Of a stretch of 47,854 bases of DNA, positions 1 to 8,562 are shown in pieces. The stretch covers positions 1 through 47,854 of the forward strand of contig JAVBUH010000043.1 of NCBI GenBank assembly GCA_031555505.1, written 5' to 3'. Within the stretch, counting starts at the first letter, position 1; the number at the start of each line of letters is the position of its first letter. Made by a program: the position numbers and the translations under genes. This DNA comes from JAJDIA01 sp031555505 (GTDB lineage: Bacteria; Bacteroidota; Bacteroidia; Bacteroidales; Tannerellaceae). The notes under the pieces are model-generated. The model made no database searches, had not been told where the DNA came from, and saw nothing but the letters and a program-made list of their open reading frames with translations.

Positions 1-19
1 AAACATATACAAATCATCT

Positions 20-80
20 GTCCGGGGGCTTGGCTTCGCCTGTACCCCCGGCTACGTACAGGATGCCCGTGACCGGGCAT
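20..80 (-). repeat. REP-like double hairpin with GTAG motif
   Basis: Read on the minus strand, a GTAG tetranucleotide (52-55) is followed at once by a hairpin whose arms are 45-51 and 22-28 (CCGGGGG with CCCCCGG). On its other side lies a second hairpin, ATGCCCG at 63-69 with CGGGCAT at 74-80 and a 4-nt loop. GTAG plus an adjacent palindrome is the hallmark of REP elements mobilised by RAYT (REP-associated tyrosine) transposases. No RAYT gene is in the window; one could lie beyond the left edge. The element assignment is inferred, the hairpins are seen. Confidence 0.6.
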
Positions 81-328
81 TCACACAAGCTATGGTATCA
101 CCCTGATAGGTTCATTTCATGGGTTAGGATGCTTCACTTTCGTCGGAACTTGAAGCAAGCCCACATTCAAGTTTTGCGGAATCTGAATATTCACCTCCGG
201 CGGGATGTAACAAGCCCATATTCAAACAATCATGAAAATGCGTTGATTTGCACACCCCCTGATATAAAAACGGTTTTTTTATAGAGGAAGTTTGCGGGGT
301 TAACACAGGCGGGAATAGGGCGGGAGAG
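81..328. other. Non-coding stretch with a 15-bp direct repeat
   Basis: No convincing gene is seen between the hairpin pair and deoC. A near-identical 15-mer (CAAGCCCACATTCAA) occurs at 156-170 and again at 211-225 with one mismatch. It may belong to the same repeat unit as the REP-like hairpins. A short open frame on the plus strand (30-284) runs straight through the hairpins and has no protein-like composition. Confidence 0.4.
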
Positions 329-1201
329 TTATGCTCCGAGGCGCTTTTCGATGTCGTCTACCAAGCTACTGGCGCCGATACGGAAAAGGACACTGTTGAG
401 CCATTCGTCGCCGAGGATTTCTTTGACGATGGTATAGTATTTGACGGCTTCTTCGGCGGTACGTACACCACCGGAGACTTTGATTCCTATTTTGTTGTTT
501 GTAAGCGCATGGTAGGTTTTAATTACCTGGCACATGGTGTACACCGCTTCGAACGTGGCGCCAGGATACCCCTTTCCGGTAGATGTTTTGATAAAGTCGG
601 CTCCTGAATAGATGGCCAGGATGGCGGCGCGCTGGATATTGGCAGCCGTTGCCAATGCCCCTGTTTCGAGGATTACTTTCAATGTAGCGCCCCGGCAACT
701 GTCTTTGATCTCCTGAAGCTCTTCGGCCAGCTCCTCGTAGTTTTCTTCCATCAGGTAGCCGAGGTTGAGCACTACGTCTATTTCATCGGCACCCTGCATC
801 ACAGCCATAGCCGTCTCGGCCACCTTGATCTCTACGAATGTTTGCGAAGAAGGGAACCCGGCTGCTACGGAAGCGATCTTCACCTCTTGCGCCGTGAGCG
901 CCTGTTTGACAGTCTCCACAAAAAGAGGATACACACAGATAGCGGCTACACTGGGTACATCCGGACGGATTCCTTCATAATCGTTCACCTTATCAACCAG
1001 TTTCCAGATGCTTTCCTTTGTATCCAGGGAGGTAAGCGACGTGAGGTCGATACAACCATGAATACACTTCAGTACCTCCGGTGTAAAATTTTTAAGATAC
1101 TGTTTATCAATAAGTTTTGTTACTCTCGACGTGATTTCAGCATCCGGCTGAGTGGGTTCAAATTGCGCAAATGCCTTCTGATATTTGGATGTTTCGTGCA
1201 T
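329..1201 (-). CDS. deoC: Deoxyribose-phosphate aldolase
   Basis: DeoC cleaves 2-deoxyribose-5-phosphate to glyceraldehyde-3-phosphate and acetaldehyde, feeding deoxynucleoside carbon into glycolysis in the cytosol. The 290-residue product is a full-length class I aldolase TIM barrel. The Schiff-base lysine lies in FIKTSTGK (Lys205), the proton-relay lysine in IKVSGGVR (Lys241), and the conserved aspartate in DEIDVV (Asp142). It is the last gene of the minus-strand run, starting 12 bp after the MazG-like gene stops. Nothing in the key motifs is missing. No other nucleoside-catabolism gene is adjacent, so its place in this repair/translation run looks like simple co-transcription. Confidence 0.95.
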   Translation of the reverse strand: MHETSKYQKAFAQFEPTQPDAEITSRVTKLIDKQYLKNFTPEVLKCIHGCIDLTSLTSLDTKESIWKLVDKVNDYEGIRPDVPSVAAICVYPLFVETVKQALTAQEVKIASVAAGFPSSQTFVEIKVAETAMAVMQGADEIDVVLNLGYLMEENYEELAEELQEIKDSCRGATLKVILETGALATAANIQRAAILAIYSGADFIKTSTGKGYPGATFEAVYTMCQVIKTYHALTNNKIGIKVSGGVRTAEEAVKYYTIVKEILGDEWLNSVLFRIGASSLVDDIEKRLGA

Positions 1202-1213
1202 GATTATAGGGAT

Positions 1214-1552
1214 TTAGGATTGTAATTTGGGGTTGTTGATATGCCGTTCGCGGTCGCGATTGGTCTTTTTGGACATATTACGTTCGAAAGCGGCTGTGAG
1301 ATCTACGCCTGTCTGGTTGGCCAAACAGAGCAATACCCATAAAATATCGGCCATTTCATCGCTCAAATCGAAGGAACGATCGCTTTGCTTGAACGACTGG
1401 TCGCCATAAATACGAGCCATGAGGCGGGCCAATTCGCCAACTTCTTCAGTGAGTAATACCATATTAGTCAGTTCGCTGAAATAGCGAACACCAACCAGTT
1501 TGATCCAACGGTCTACTTTTTCCTGCGCTTCACGGAGTGTTATTTCTTCCAT
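1214..1552 (-). CDS. MazG-like nucleotide pyrophosphohydrolase
   Basis: A 112-residue single-domain all-alpha NTP pyrophosphohydrolase of the MazG/dUTPase superfamily, which hydrolyses non-canonical or excess (d)NTPs to monophosphates with magnesium. The metal-binding pattern is visible as EEVGE (residues 36-40) followed by DEMAD (65-69), the ExxE...ExxD arrangement with Asp/Glu substitutions. The substrate cannot be told from sequence. It lies 10 bp downstream of dtd and 12 bp upstream of deoC in the same run. This is a stand-alone one-domain version, not the two-domain E. coli MazG. Confidence 0.85.
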   Translation of the reverse strand: MEEITLREAQEKVDRWIKLVGVRYFSELTNMVLLTEEVGELARLMARIYGDQSFKQSDRSFDLSDEMADILWVLLCLANQTGVDLTAAFERNMSKKTNRDRERHINNPKLQS

Positions 1553-1562
1553 ATACTTCAGT

Positions 1563-2015
1563 TCATTCCCTGTGTTGAGAGTCGATCAAGATCGTTACAG
1601 GGCCATCATTTATTAGTTCTATTTTCATATCTGCACCAAATGTACCGGTGACAACCTGCTTGCCGAGTTGCAATGCCAGCTCGGCACAGAACCGTTCGTA
1701 CATCGGAATCGCCACCTCCGGTTTAGAGGCACGGATGTAGGAAGGGCGGTTGCCTTTCCTGGTAGAGGCATGGAGCGTGAATTGGCTCACCACCATTACC
1801 TCGCCACCTGCTTCGACAACGGAGCGATTCATAATACCCTGTTCATCGTCAAAGATACGGAGGTTGGCAATCTTCTTTGCCAGCCACTCAAGGTCTTCCA
1901 GCCCGTCACGGTCTTCGATGCCGATGAGTACAAGCAAGCCTTTTCCGATCTGCGCCGTGACCTGCCCGTCGATAGTGACAGATGCCCGCTGTACGCGTTG
2001 TGTTACTGTTTTCAT
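1563..2015 (-). CDS. dtd: D-aminoacyl-tRNA deacylase
   Basis: DTD hydrolyses D-aminoacyl-tRNAs (and Gly-tRNA(Ala)), a chirality proofreading step in the cytosol. The 150-residue length is standard. The two signature loops are present: SQFTL at 77-81 and NDGPVT at 136-141, which carries the Gly-Pro pair that rejects L-amino acids. The ATG overlaps the uvrC stop by 4 bp (ATGA arrangement), implying translational coupling. Identification is secure. Confidence 0.95.
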   Translation of the reverse strand: MKTVTQRVQRASVTIDGQVTAQIGKGLLVLIGIEDRDGLEDLEWLAKKIANLRIFDDEQGIMNRSVVEAGGEVMVVSQFTLHASTRKGNRPSYIRASKPEVAIPMYERFCAELALQLGKQVVTGTFGADMKIELINDGPVTILIDSQHRE

Positions 2016-3832
2016 TCCTTTTCCTTTGTCAACCCGGCCAACAGCAAGAGAGCCTTCGATTCGCCGATCAGCTTCCGGATCTCTTCCGGATCGGCCTCAC
2101 GGATACGCTTGATACTTTTATACTGGCGCAAAAGTAATATTTTTGTCTTTTCGCCGATACCTTTTATCTGATCTAATTCAGAAGCCGTCTGGCTTTTACT
2201 CCGTTTATCCTTATGGAAGGTGATGGCAAAACGGTGTACTTCGTTCTGCATCTGCTCCAGGAAATGGAACATCGGACTTTTCTGTACCAGGCCGGCGCTG
2301 ACCGGCGGAAAACCGAACAACAGTTCCGACGTGCGGTGCCGTTTATCTTTTGCCAGGCCGGCAATTGGAATCTGCAGATGCAGTTCGTCTTCGACCACTG
2401 CGCGCACCACTTCCATCTGCCCCTTTCCACCGTCGGTAATGATCAGGTCAGGGAGGGGCGCTTCTTCGGCAATGGCTCGTTGGTAACGACGGCGCACCAC
2501 TTCTTTCATCGAAGCATAATCGTCTGGACCAACTACCGTTTTGATCGTGTATTTCCGGTAATCCTTTTTCGATGGTTTACCCATCACAAAAACCACACAA
2601 GCCGCAACGGCATCGCTTCCCTGGATGTTCGAATTGTCGAAACATTCGATACGGGCCGGTAGTTTATCCAGCCGGAGCGCGTCACGTATTTCGGTGAGCA
2701 AGCGGGTATGTCGTTGCTCGGGATTCAATTTTTCTGCCTGCTTGAGACGATCTACTTTAAATTGTTTGACGTTGAGTTCAGACAAATCAAGCAATTTCTT
2801 TTTATCGCCGCGCTGGGGAACTGTAAATAGCACATTCGTCAGTTCCATATCCGGTTCGAAAGGAACAATAATCTCACGGGCTGAACTGCCAAAACGGGCA
2901 CGCATTTCTACAATGCCCAGTGCCAGCAATTCTTCTTTGCTCTCATCCAGCCGCATTTTGTATTCAAACGTATACGCCTGCACGATCATTCCATTGCCGA
3001 TATAGAGATAATTGATAAAGGCCGAACGGTCGAGCTGGGCAATAGAGAATACATCCACATTGTGAAGCGAAGGAGTTACAACGGTAGACTTGGCACGGTA
3101 GTTCTCAATCACTTCATACTTTTCCTTCAGCGCCTGAGCTTCTTCAAAGCGCAACTCCCCGGCCAATGCCTGCATTTTATCATACAGCAGTTTGCCTACC
3201 TGGGAAATATTCCCTTTCAGAATCTCTTTGATTTCGGCTATCTGCTGATTATAGCCTTCCAGCGACTGCAATCCTTCACAAGGCCCTTTACAACGCTTGA
3301 TATGATATTGGAGGCACACCTTATATTTACCCTGCTGAATGGTTTCAGGCGTAAGCGGATACGTACAGATACGGATCGGATACAATTCTTTCAGCAACTG
3401 GAGCATCAACTTAGCTGTATAGACCGAAGAGTAGGGGCCGTAGTATGTAGAACCGTCTTTCACCACATTGCGCGTCATGTAGACACGCGGGAAGTATTCG
3501 TTCTTGACCACAATAGACGGATAGGTTTTATCGTCTTTCAACATGACATTGTAGCGGGGGCGGAACTCTTTTATCATGTTGTTTTCCAACAACAGGGCAT
3601 CCTCTTCCGTATCGACTACTATATATTTAATGTCGCAAATCTGCTTAACCAACACATACGTCTTCCGGTCGGTATGTTCTTTATTAAAATAGGAGGAGAC
3701 CCGTTTTTTCAGGCTTTTGGCTTTCCCTACATAGATAAGGGTATCCTTATCGTCGTAGTACTGATAGCATCCCGGCTTATCAGGGATGGCCAGCAAGAGG
3801 GTCTTTATATGTTCGCCGAAGTCCTTACTCAT
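2012..3832 (-). CDS. uvrC: UvrABC system protein C
   Basis: UvrC makes both incisions around a lesion in nucleotide excision repair, together with UvrA and UvrB. The 606-residue protein has the expected order: an N-terminal GIY-YIG nuclease domain (PGCYQYY at about 20-26, IYVGKAKSLKKR at about 33-44), a Cys-containing middle part, a UVR helix pair at about 205-240, an RNase H-like nuclease domain beginning near ECFDNSN (about residue 397), and a C-terminal helix-hairpin-helix region (IKGIGEKTK, about 555). It is followed by dtd with a 4-bp overlap and lies 44 bp downstream of mnmG. Confidence 0.97.
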   Translation of the reverse strand: MSKDFGEHIKTLLLAIPDKPGCYQYYDDKDTLIYVGKAKSLKKRVSSYFNKEHTDRKTYVLVKQICDIKYIVVDTEEDALLLENNMIKEFRPRYNVMLKDDKTYPSIVVKNEYFPRVYMTRNVVKDGSTYYGPYSSVYTAKLMLQLLKELYPIRICTYPLTPETIQQGKYKVCLQYHIKRCKGPCEGLQSLEGYNQQIAEIKEILKGNISQVGKLLYDKMQALAGELRFEEAQALKEKYEVIENYRAKSTVVTPSLHNVDVFSIAQLDRSAFINYLYIGNGMIVQAYTFEYKMRLDESKEELLALGIVEMRARFGSSAREIIVPFEPDMELTNVLFTVPQRGDKKKLLDLSELNVKQFKVDRLKQAEKLNPEQRHTRLLTEIRDALRLDKLPARIECFDNSNIQGSDAVAACVVFVMGKPSKKDYRKYTIKTVVGPDDYASMKEVVRRRYQRAIAEEAPLPDLIITDGGKGQMEVVRAVVEDELHLQIPIAGLAKDKRHRTSELLFGFPPVSAGLVQKSPMFHFLEQMQNEVHRFAITFHKDKRSKSQTASELDQIKGIGEKTKILLLRQYKSIKRIREADPEEIRKLIGESKALLLLAGLTKEKE

Positions 3833-3876
3833 TGATCATGGAAATTGCAAATTGTTTCACGTGGAACATCTCGCTT

Positions 3877-5754
3877 TTATCGCCCGAGAAGCACCAGCAA
3901 GATATTAATATCGCTGGGCGAAATACCCGGTATACGGCTGGCTTGTGCAATTGTTTCAGGATCGATAGCCGTCAACTTCTGCCGCGCTTCCATAGAGAGG
4001 GATTGTATGGCATTGTAATCAAATTTACCCTGGATACGGATATTCTCCAGGCGGTTGATCTTTTCGGCGATGATTTGCTCGCGTTTGATATAGCCACTAT
4101 ATTTGAGCAAAATCTCTGCTGCCTCAATAATTTCTTCTTTCCGTGAGGCTGGCACCTTATCCAATTCTTCGCGAAGCGCCGGGATATGATCGGCCAAACC
4201 AAGGATAGACAGTTGCGGCCGCAACACCAGGTCAACCAGTTTGCAACCATGGGAGAGAGGGGTAGTGCCCATCGCTTCCAAGGCTGGATTGATGTATTGG
4301 GATTTGATCGAATAATTTTCCACAAACGCGATAAGAGCGTCGCGGACTACTTTCTTACGCGTGAGCAGATCGTAGCGATAGGAGGTAGCCAGGCCAAGCT
4401 GGTAAGACTTTTCCGTCAATCGCATATCGGCATCATCCTGCCGGAGCAGAATGCGATATTCGGCACGGGAGGTGAACATACGATACGGTTCATCCACACC
4501 TTTGGTAACCAGATCGTCTATCAACACACCGATATACGCTTCATCACGGCCCAACACAAAAGGCTGTCCACCGTGGCAGTTGATGTGCGCATTAATACCG
4601 GCCATCAGACCCTGTCCGCCGGCTTCTTCATAACCGGTAGTGCCATTGATCTGCCCGGCAAAAAAGAGATTCTTCACCTGCTTTGTCTCCAAATTAGGAT
4701 GCAATTGGGTAGGGTCGAAAAAGTCATATTCAATGGCATACCCCGGTCGGTAAATGCGGATATCACGGAATGCAGGGATTTCCTGCAACGCCCGGAGCTG
4801 AATGTCGAGTGGGAGGGATGAAGAGAAGCCGTTCAGGTAGTATTCCTGCGTGGTTTCGCCTTCGGGCTCCAGGAAAAGCTGGTGCTGTGTTTTATCGGCG
4901 AAAGTGACGATTTTCGTCTCAATACTCGGGCAATAACGGGGGCCGATACTCTGAATTTGCCCATTATAGAGCGGTGAATCCGGCAATCCCTGACGCAATA
5001 CGTCGTGGCAGGCTTCATTGGTGAATGTAGTCCAGCAACTTAGCTGCTTCAATACGCGTTTAGAGGTATCCAGGTAAGAAAAAGTATGGTAATCATCGTC
5101 TCCCGGCTGCTCGGTCATCTCCTTAAAATGGACGCTTCGACCGTCGATACGGACAGGCGTTCCGGTCTTCATACGGTCGGTACGGAAACCCAATGACAGC
5201 AATTGTTCGGTAAGGCCCGTTACGGCCGGCTCAGCCATGCGCCCGCCAGGTAGTTGCGTGCGTCCGATATGCAGCAGGCCATTCAGGAAGGTTCCATTGG
5301 TGAGCACCACAGCTCCGGCCTGAAAATCGACTCCCAATTCGGTACGTACACCGCACACACGGCCATCAACAAGGATCAGTTCTTTGACCACATCTTGCCA
5401 GATATGGAGGTTGGGAAGGTTTTCGAGGAGCTCACGCCAGGTAGTAATAAATTTAGCCCGGTCGCTCTGTGCCCGCGGGCTCCACATAGCAGGTCCTTTA
5501 CTGCGGTTGAGCATCCGGAATTGGATAGCTGTCTGGTCGGTCACAATGCCCATATAGCCGCCCAATGCATCTATTTCACGCACGATCTGGCCCTTGGCAA
5601 TGCCACCAATGGCAGGGTTACAGCTCATCTGTGCTATTTTGTTCATGTCCATCGTGATCAGGAGCGTTTTCGACCCCAGATTGGCTGCTGCAGCAGCCGC
5701 TTCACATCCGGCATGACCGGCCCCAACCACTATTACATCGTATGAAAAATCCAT
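3877..5754 (-). CDS. mnmG: tRNA uridine-5-carboxymethylaminomethyl(34) synthesis enzyme MnmG
   Basis: MnmG (GidA) works with the GTPase MnmE to place carboxymethylaminomethyl groups on wobble U34 of certain tRNAs, using FAD. The 625-residue product starts with a dinucleotide-binding fold (VVGAGHAGCEAA at about 9-20) and carries the conserved GGIAKGQIVREIDALGG stretch at about residues 50-66. C-terminal helices with the tRNA/MnmE-binding region are intact. mnmE itself is not in the window. The gene is 47 bp downstream of ybeY and 44 bp upstream of uvrC. Confidence 0.97.
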   Translation of the reverse strand: MDFSYDVIVVGAGHAGCEAAAAAANLGSKTLLITMDMNKIAQMSCNPAIGGIAKGQIVREIDALGGYMGIVTDQTAIQFRMLNRSKGPAMWSPRAQSDRAKFITTWRELLENLPNLHIWQDVVKELILVDGRVCGVRTELGVDFQAGAVVLTNGTFLNGLLHIGRTQLPGGRMAEPAVTGLTEQLLSLGFRTDRMKTGTPVRIDGRSVHFKEMTEQPGDDDYHTFSYLDTSKRVLKQLSCWTTFTNEACHDVLRQGLPDSPLYNGQIQSIGPRYCPSIETKIVTFADKTQHQLFLEPEGETTQEYYLNGFSSSLPLDIQLRALQEIPAFRDIRIYRPGYAIEYDFFDPTQLHPNLETKQVKNLFFAGQINGTTGYEEAGGQGLMAGINAHINCHGGQPFVLGRDEAYIGVLIDDLVTKGVDEPYRMFTSRAEYRILLRQDDADMRLTEKSYQLGLATSYRYDLLTRKKVVRDALIAFVENYSIKSQYINPALEAMGTTPLSHGCKLVDLVLRPQLSILGLADHIPALREELDKVPASRKEEIIEAAEILLKYSGYIKREQIIAEKINRLENIRIQGKFDYNAIQSLSMEARQKLTAIDPETIAQASRIPGISPSDINILLVLLGR

Positions 5755-5801
5755 TGTTTACCCTTCTTTTATCTGTAACAACCACACGGGCTGTTTGTTC
5801 G

Positions 5802-6242
5802 TTATAGTTGTTCGTTTCGTAGATCGGCAGGGAGCAGGGCCAGGGCCTTATTCTCTTCTCCTTCCATGATCGCCCGTTCGCCGGGGCCTTTGTCGTTGAT
5901 CCCACACAGGTGCAAAATACCGTGGATGATGGTACGGTACAGTTCCTCCGTATACGTAGTATGAAATGCTTCGGCATTGGTGCGGACGGTATCAAGACTA
6001 ATAAAGAGATCGCCCCCAATCACATTGCCTTCCGTATAGTCGAAGGTGATGATATCCGTATAATAATCATGCTGCAAGTATTCCCGGTTTACCTCCAGGA
6101 TTTTCTCATCGTTGCAGAAGATATAGCTGATTGCACCGGTCTTCTTGCCGTGAAAAGCAGCTACAGCCTTGATCCAGGCAGTCGCCGTTCTTTTCTTTAT
6201 TCCGGGAAGTTTGATGCCTTCCGCATAATATTGTATAGCCAT
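5802..6242 (-). CDS. ybeY: rRNA maturation RNase YbeY
   Basis: YbeY is a metallo-endoribonuclease for 16S rRNA 3'-end maturation and ribosome quality control. I place the start at the ATG encoding MAIQYYAEG (6242), giving 146 residues. The open frame extends further upstream to 6368, but that part overlaps the 3' end of the SpmAB gene and is not YbeY-like. The zinc motif begins HGILHLCG (two histidines), but the usual third histidine of HGxLHLxGxDH is absent; the motif continues INDKG. This variant has, from memory, been seen in other Bacteroidetes YbeY proteins. The gene starts 11 bp after the upstream gene stops. Confidence 0.9.
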   Translation of the reverse strand: MAIQYYAEGIKLPGIKKRTATAWIKAVAAFHGKKTGAISYIFCNDEKILEVNREYLQHDYYTDIITFDYTEGNVIGGDLFISLDTVRTNAEAFHTTYTEELYRTIIHGILHLCGINDKGPGERAIMEGEENKALALLPADLRNEQL

Positions 6243-6253
6243 GTATAACGTTA

Positions 6254-7489
6254 TTAAGAGCCAAAAAAGAGGTAAGCCATTGCCACAGCCGCGATAGCAC
6301 CAGCCAGGTCGGCCAGTAAGGCGCAAGGGATAATATACCGGGTATTGCGGATACTTACGCTTCCACAATAGAGCGCCACCACATAAAACGTAGTATCCGC
6401 CGCTCCCTGGACAATACAGGAGAGCCTGCCAACAAACGAATCGGCACCATACGTACGCATGGCGTCAAGCATCATCCCGCGGGCTCCGCTACCGCTCAGC
6501 GGTTTCATCAGCATGGTAGGTAATGCACCTACAAATTCAGTATCGAAGCCACAGGCAGCAACACCTTTTTCAATCCCGCCGATCAGGAAATCCATTGCTC
6601 CGGAAGCCCGGAAGATGCCAATACCTACCAGGATAGCAATCAGGTAAGGAATGATGGTGACTGCTGTTTTGAATCCTTCTTTCGCTCCTTCGATAAAGGC
6701 ATCATATACATTGATCTTTTTACGTATTCCACTTATGATAAATCCACATATAATCGTGAATAACAGTGCATTAGCAAATAATGTGGAGTAGAGCGACACT
6801 TGCTCCTGTTCCATCGAACGAAACAGTATCACCAGTCCTCCGATCAGTGCAATAGCACCGCCAAAAAACAACAACAGGTTCTTTTGCAGGATATTGATCC
6901 GCTGCTTAACACACACACCCAGGATGGCTACCAGCGTAGATGTGAACGTGGCCAGCATGATAGGCAGGAACACATCCGAAGGATTGGCAGCACCCAACTG
7001 GGCACGGTACATCATGATGGTGATGGGGATCAGCGTTAGTCCGGAGGCATTAATGCAAAGGAACATCACCATCGCATCGCTGGCTGTATCTTTTTCCTTG
7101 TTCAACTCCTGCAACTGCTGCATGGCTTTCAGCCCCATCGGGGTAGCCGCATTGTCGAGCCCCAACAGATTGGCCGAGAAATTCATAAAAATGGAACCTG
7201 TGCCCGGATGGTCTTTCGGCACACCGGGGAACAGTTTGCTGAATACCGGACTACACAAACGAGCAAATGCTTGAATCACCCCTCCGGATTCACCTATCTT
7301 CATGATACCCAACCATAAAGCCAGTATTCCGGTAAGCCCCAATGAGATCTCAAACCCATTTTTGGCCGAATCAAACGAAGCCTTGATGATTTCTGTAAAT
7401 ACAGCGGTATCACCGAGGAAGATCAATTTGCAGCCGGCGACCACGAACGCGATCAGGAAAAAAGCAATCCAGATATAGTTTAAAACCAT
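6254..7489 (-). CDS. SpmA-SpmB fusion, nucleoside-recognition (Gate) domain membrane protein
   Basis: A 411-residue multi-pass inner-membrane protein. The N-terminal half resembles spore maturation protein A, including the conserved NLLGLDNAATPMGLKAM stretch, and the C-terminal half resembles SpmB, with KPLSGSGARGMMLDAM near the end. Both belong to the Gate/nucleoside-recognition family, seen in nucleoside and other solute transporters. Bacteroidetes do not sporulate, so the role is unknown; transport is an inference. It is first in the seven-gene minus-strand run, with a TACTTTTG -7 box upstream. Confidence 0.85.
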   Translation of the reverse strand: MVLNYIWIAFFLIAFVVAGCKLIFLGDTAVFTEIIKASFDSAKNGFEISLGLTGILALWLGIMKIGESGGVIQAFARLCSPVFSKLFPGVPKDHPGTGSIFMNFSANLLGLDNAATPMGLKAMQQLQELNKEKDTASDAMVMFLCINASGLTLIPITIMMYRAQLGAANPSDVFLPIMLATFTSTLVAILGVCVKQRINILQKNLLLFFGGAIALIGGLVILFRSMEQEQVSLYSTLFANALLFTIICGFIISGIRKKINVYDAFIEGAKEGFKTAVTIIPYLIAILVGIGIFRASGAMDFLIGGIEKGVAACGFDTEFVGALPTMLMKPLSGSGARGMMLDAMRTYGADSFVGRLSCIVQGAADTTFYVVALYCGSVSIRNTRYIIPCALLADLAGAIAAVAMAYLFFGS

Positions 7490-7521
7490 GGTAATTGCGC
7501 GTCAATTATCTGTTTATGGTG

Positions 7522-7529
7522 CAAAAGTA
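7522..7529 (-). promoter_or_regulatory. -7 box for the SpmAB-ybeY-mnmG-uvrC-dtd-deoC run
   Basis: TACTTTTG on the minus strand matches the Bacteroidetes TAnnTTTG -7 consensus. It is 33 bp upstream of the SpmAB ATG. No clear -33 TTTG is found at a 19-21 bp spacing. It is back-to-back with the promoter for the dehydrogenase gene. Confidence 0.6.
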
Positions 7530-7539
7530 CGAATTCTTC

Positions 7540-7570
7540 TTTGTTTTGAGGGGGTGTTTACGTAATTTTG
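7540..7570 (+). promoter_or_regulatory. Bacteroidetes-type promoter for the dehydrogenase gene
   Basis: A -33 TTTG at 7540-7543 is followed after exactly 19 bp by TAATTTTG at 7563-7570. This is a full match to the Bacteroidetes sigma-ABfr promoter layout. Transcription would start near 7577, about 20 nt before the ATG at 7597. Confidence 0.75.
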
Positions 7571-7596
7571 ACACCCGGTAACGAAATTCAAAAACA

Positions 7597-8562
7597 ATGA
7601 AGAAGAAGATATTAGTCACCTACGACATGTTCCGCGAAGGCTTTGCCGAAATGGAAAGACGCTACGAAGTAACCTTCCCGAAAGGACACAGTTTTTCCTA
7701 TGAAGAGGTATGCGGGATGATCCCTGCGTACGATGTGCTTTGCTCCATGTTCAACTTCCCGGTGGATAAGAACCTGATAGACAAAGCGCCCAACCTGCAA
7801 CTGATTGCCAACTATGCCGTAGGGTATAATAATATTGATGTAGCCTACGCGTTGGAAAAAGGCATCACGGTTGCCAATACACCCGAACCGGTGATTGCCC
7901 CTACCGCCAACCTGGCGCTGGGACTAATGATCGACACAGCCCGCCGCATCACCGAATGCGACCGCAAACTGCGCACCCTCGGCGCCGGTATGAAGGTAAG
8001 TGTACTCGACAACCTGGGAGTCTCCATCACCGGACAGACACTCGGCATCATCGGCCTGGGACGGATTGGGAAAGCGTTGGCCAAGCGCGCCAACGCCTGC
8101 GGTATGAACGTGCTCTACTACAATCGCCACCAATTATATATAGAAGAAGAGACGCGGCTGAACGTTACCTACGTGACGCAGGAAGAGCTGCTTGCACAAT
8201 CGGACTTCGTCTCACTGAATGCCCCCCTTACCAGCGAAACCCGCCATATCATCGGCGAAGCAGCATTGAAACTGATGAAACCGTCGGCTATCCTAATCAA
8301 TACCGCCCGCGGGGCAATGGTAGACGAGCAGGCGCTGATCAAAGCCCTGCAAGACGGAACGATCCGCGGCGCCGGACTGGATGTGTTTGAGAATGGCGAC
8401 CACCCCTCACCCGCGCTCCTCACAATGGAGAATGTAGTGCTTACGCCTCATATCGGCACACAGACTACGGATGCCCGCCAGGCCATGGCGCGTGCCGTAA
8501 ATAATAATGTAATCGGTTTCCTCGAAGGTGACCGCCCTGTATCCCGCGTACTTCGTCCATGA
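7597..8562 (+). CDS. D-2-hydroxyacid dehydrogenase, NAD-dependent
   Basis: A 321-residue enzyme of the D-isomer-specific 2-hydroxyacid dehydrogenase family, which interconverts 2-keto acids and D-2-hydroxy acids with NAD(P)H. The Rossmann glycine motif GLGRIG is at 153-158. The catalytic Arg (NTARG, Arg238), Glu (DVFE, Glu265) and His (TPHIG, His285) are all present. The exact substrate (glyoxylate, hydroxypyruvate or another keto acid) cannot be told. The stop overlaps the start of the AlkD-type gene by 4 bp, so the two are probably co-translated. Confidence 0.9.
   Translation: MKKKILVTYDMFREGFAEMERRYEVTFPKGHSFSYEEVCGMIPAYDVLCSMFNFPVDKNLIDKAPNLQLIANYAVGYNNIDVAYALEKGITVANTPEPVIAPTANLALGLMIDTARRITECDRKLRTLGAGMKVSVLDNLGVSITGQTLGIIGLGRIGKALAKRANACGMNVLYYNRHQLYIEEETRLNVTYVTQEELLAQSDFVSLNAPLTSETRHIIGEAALKLMKPSAILINTARGAMVDEQALIKALQDGTIRGAGLDVFENGDHPSPALLTMENVVLTPHIGTQTTDARQAMARAVNNNVIGFLEGDRPVSRVLRP

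Noticed and set aside
30..284. 84-residue plus-strand frame
   Set aside because: It runs through both REP-like hairpins and has no protein-like composition.
6243..6368. Upstream extension of ybeY
   Set aside because: It overlaps the SpmAB gene and adds 42 residues not found in YbeY proteins.
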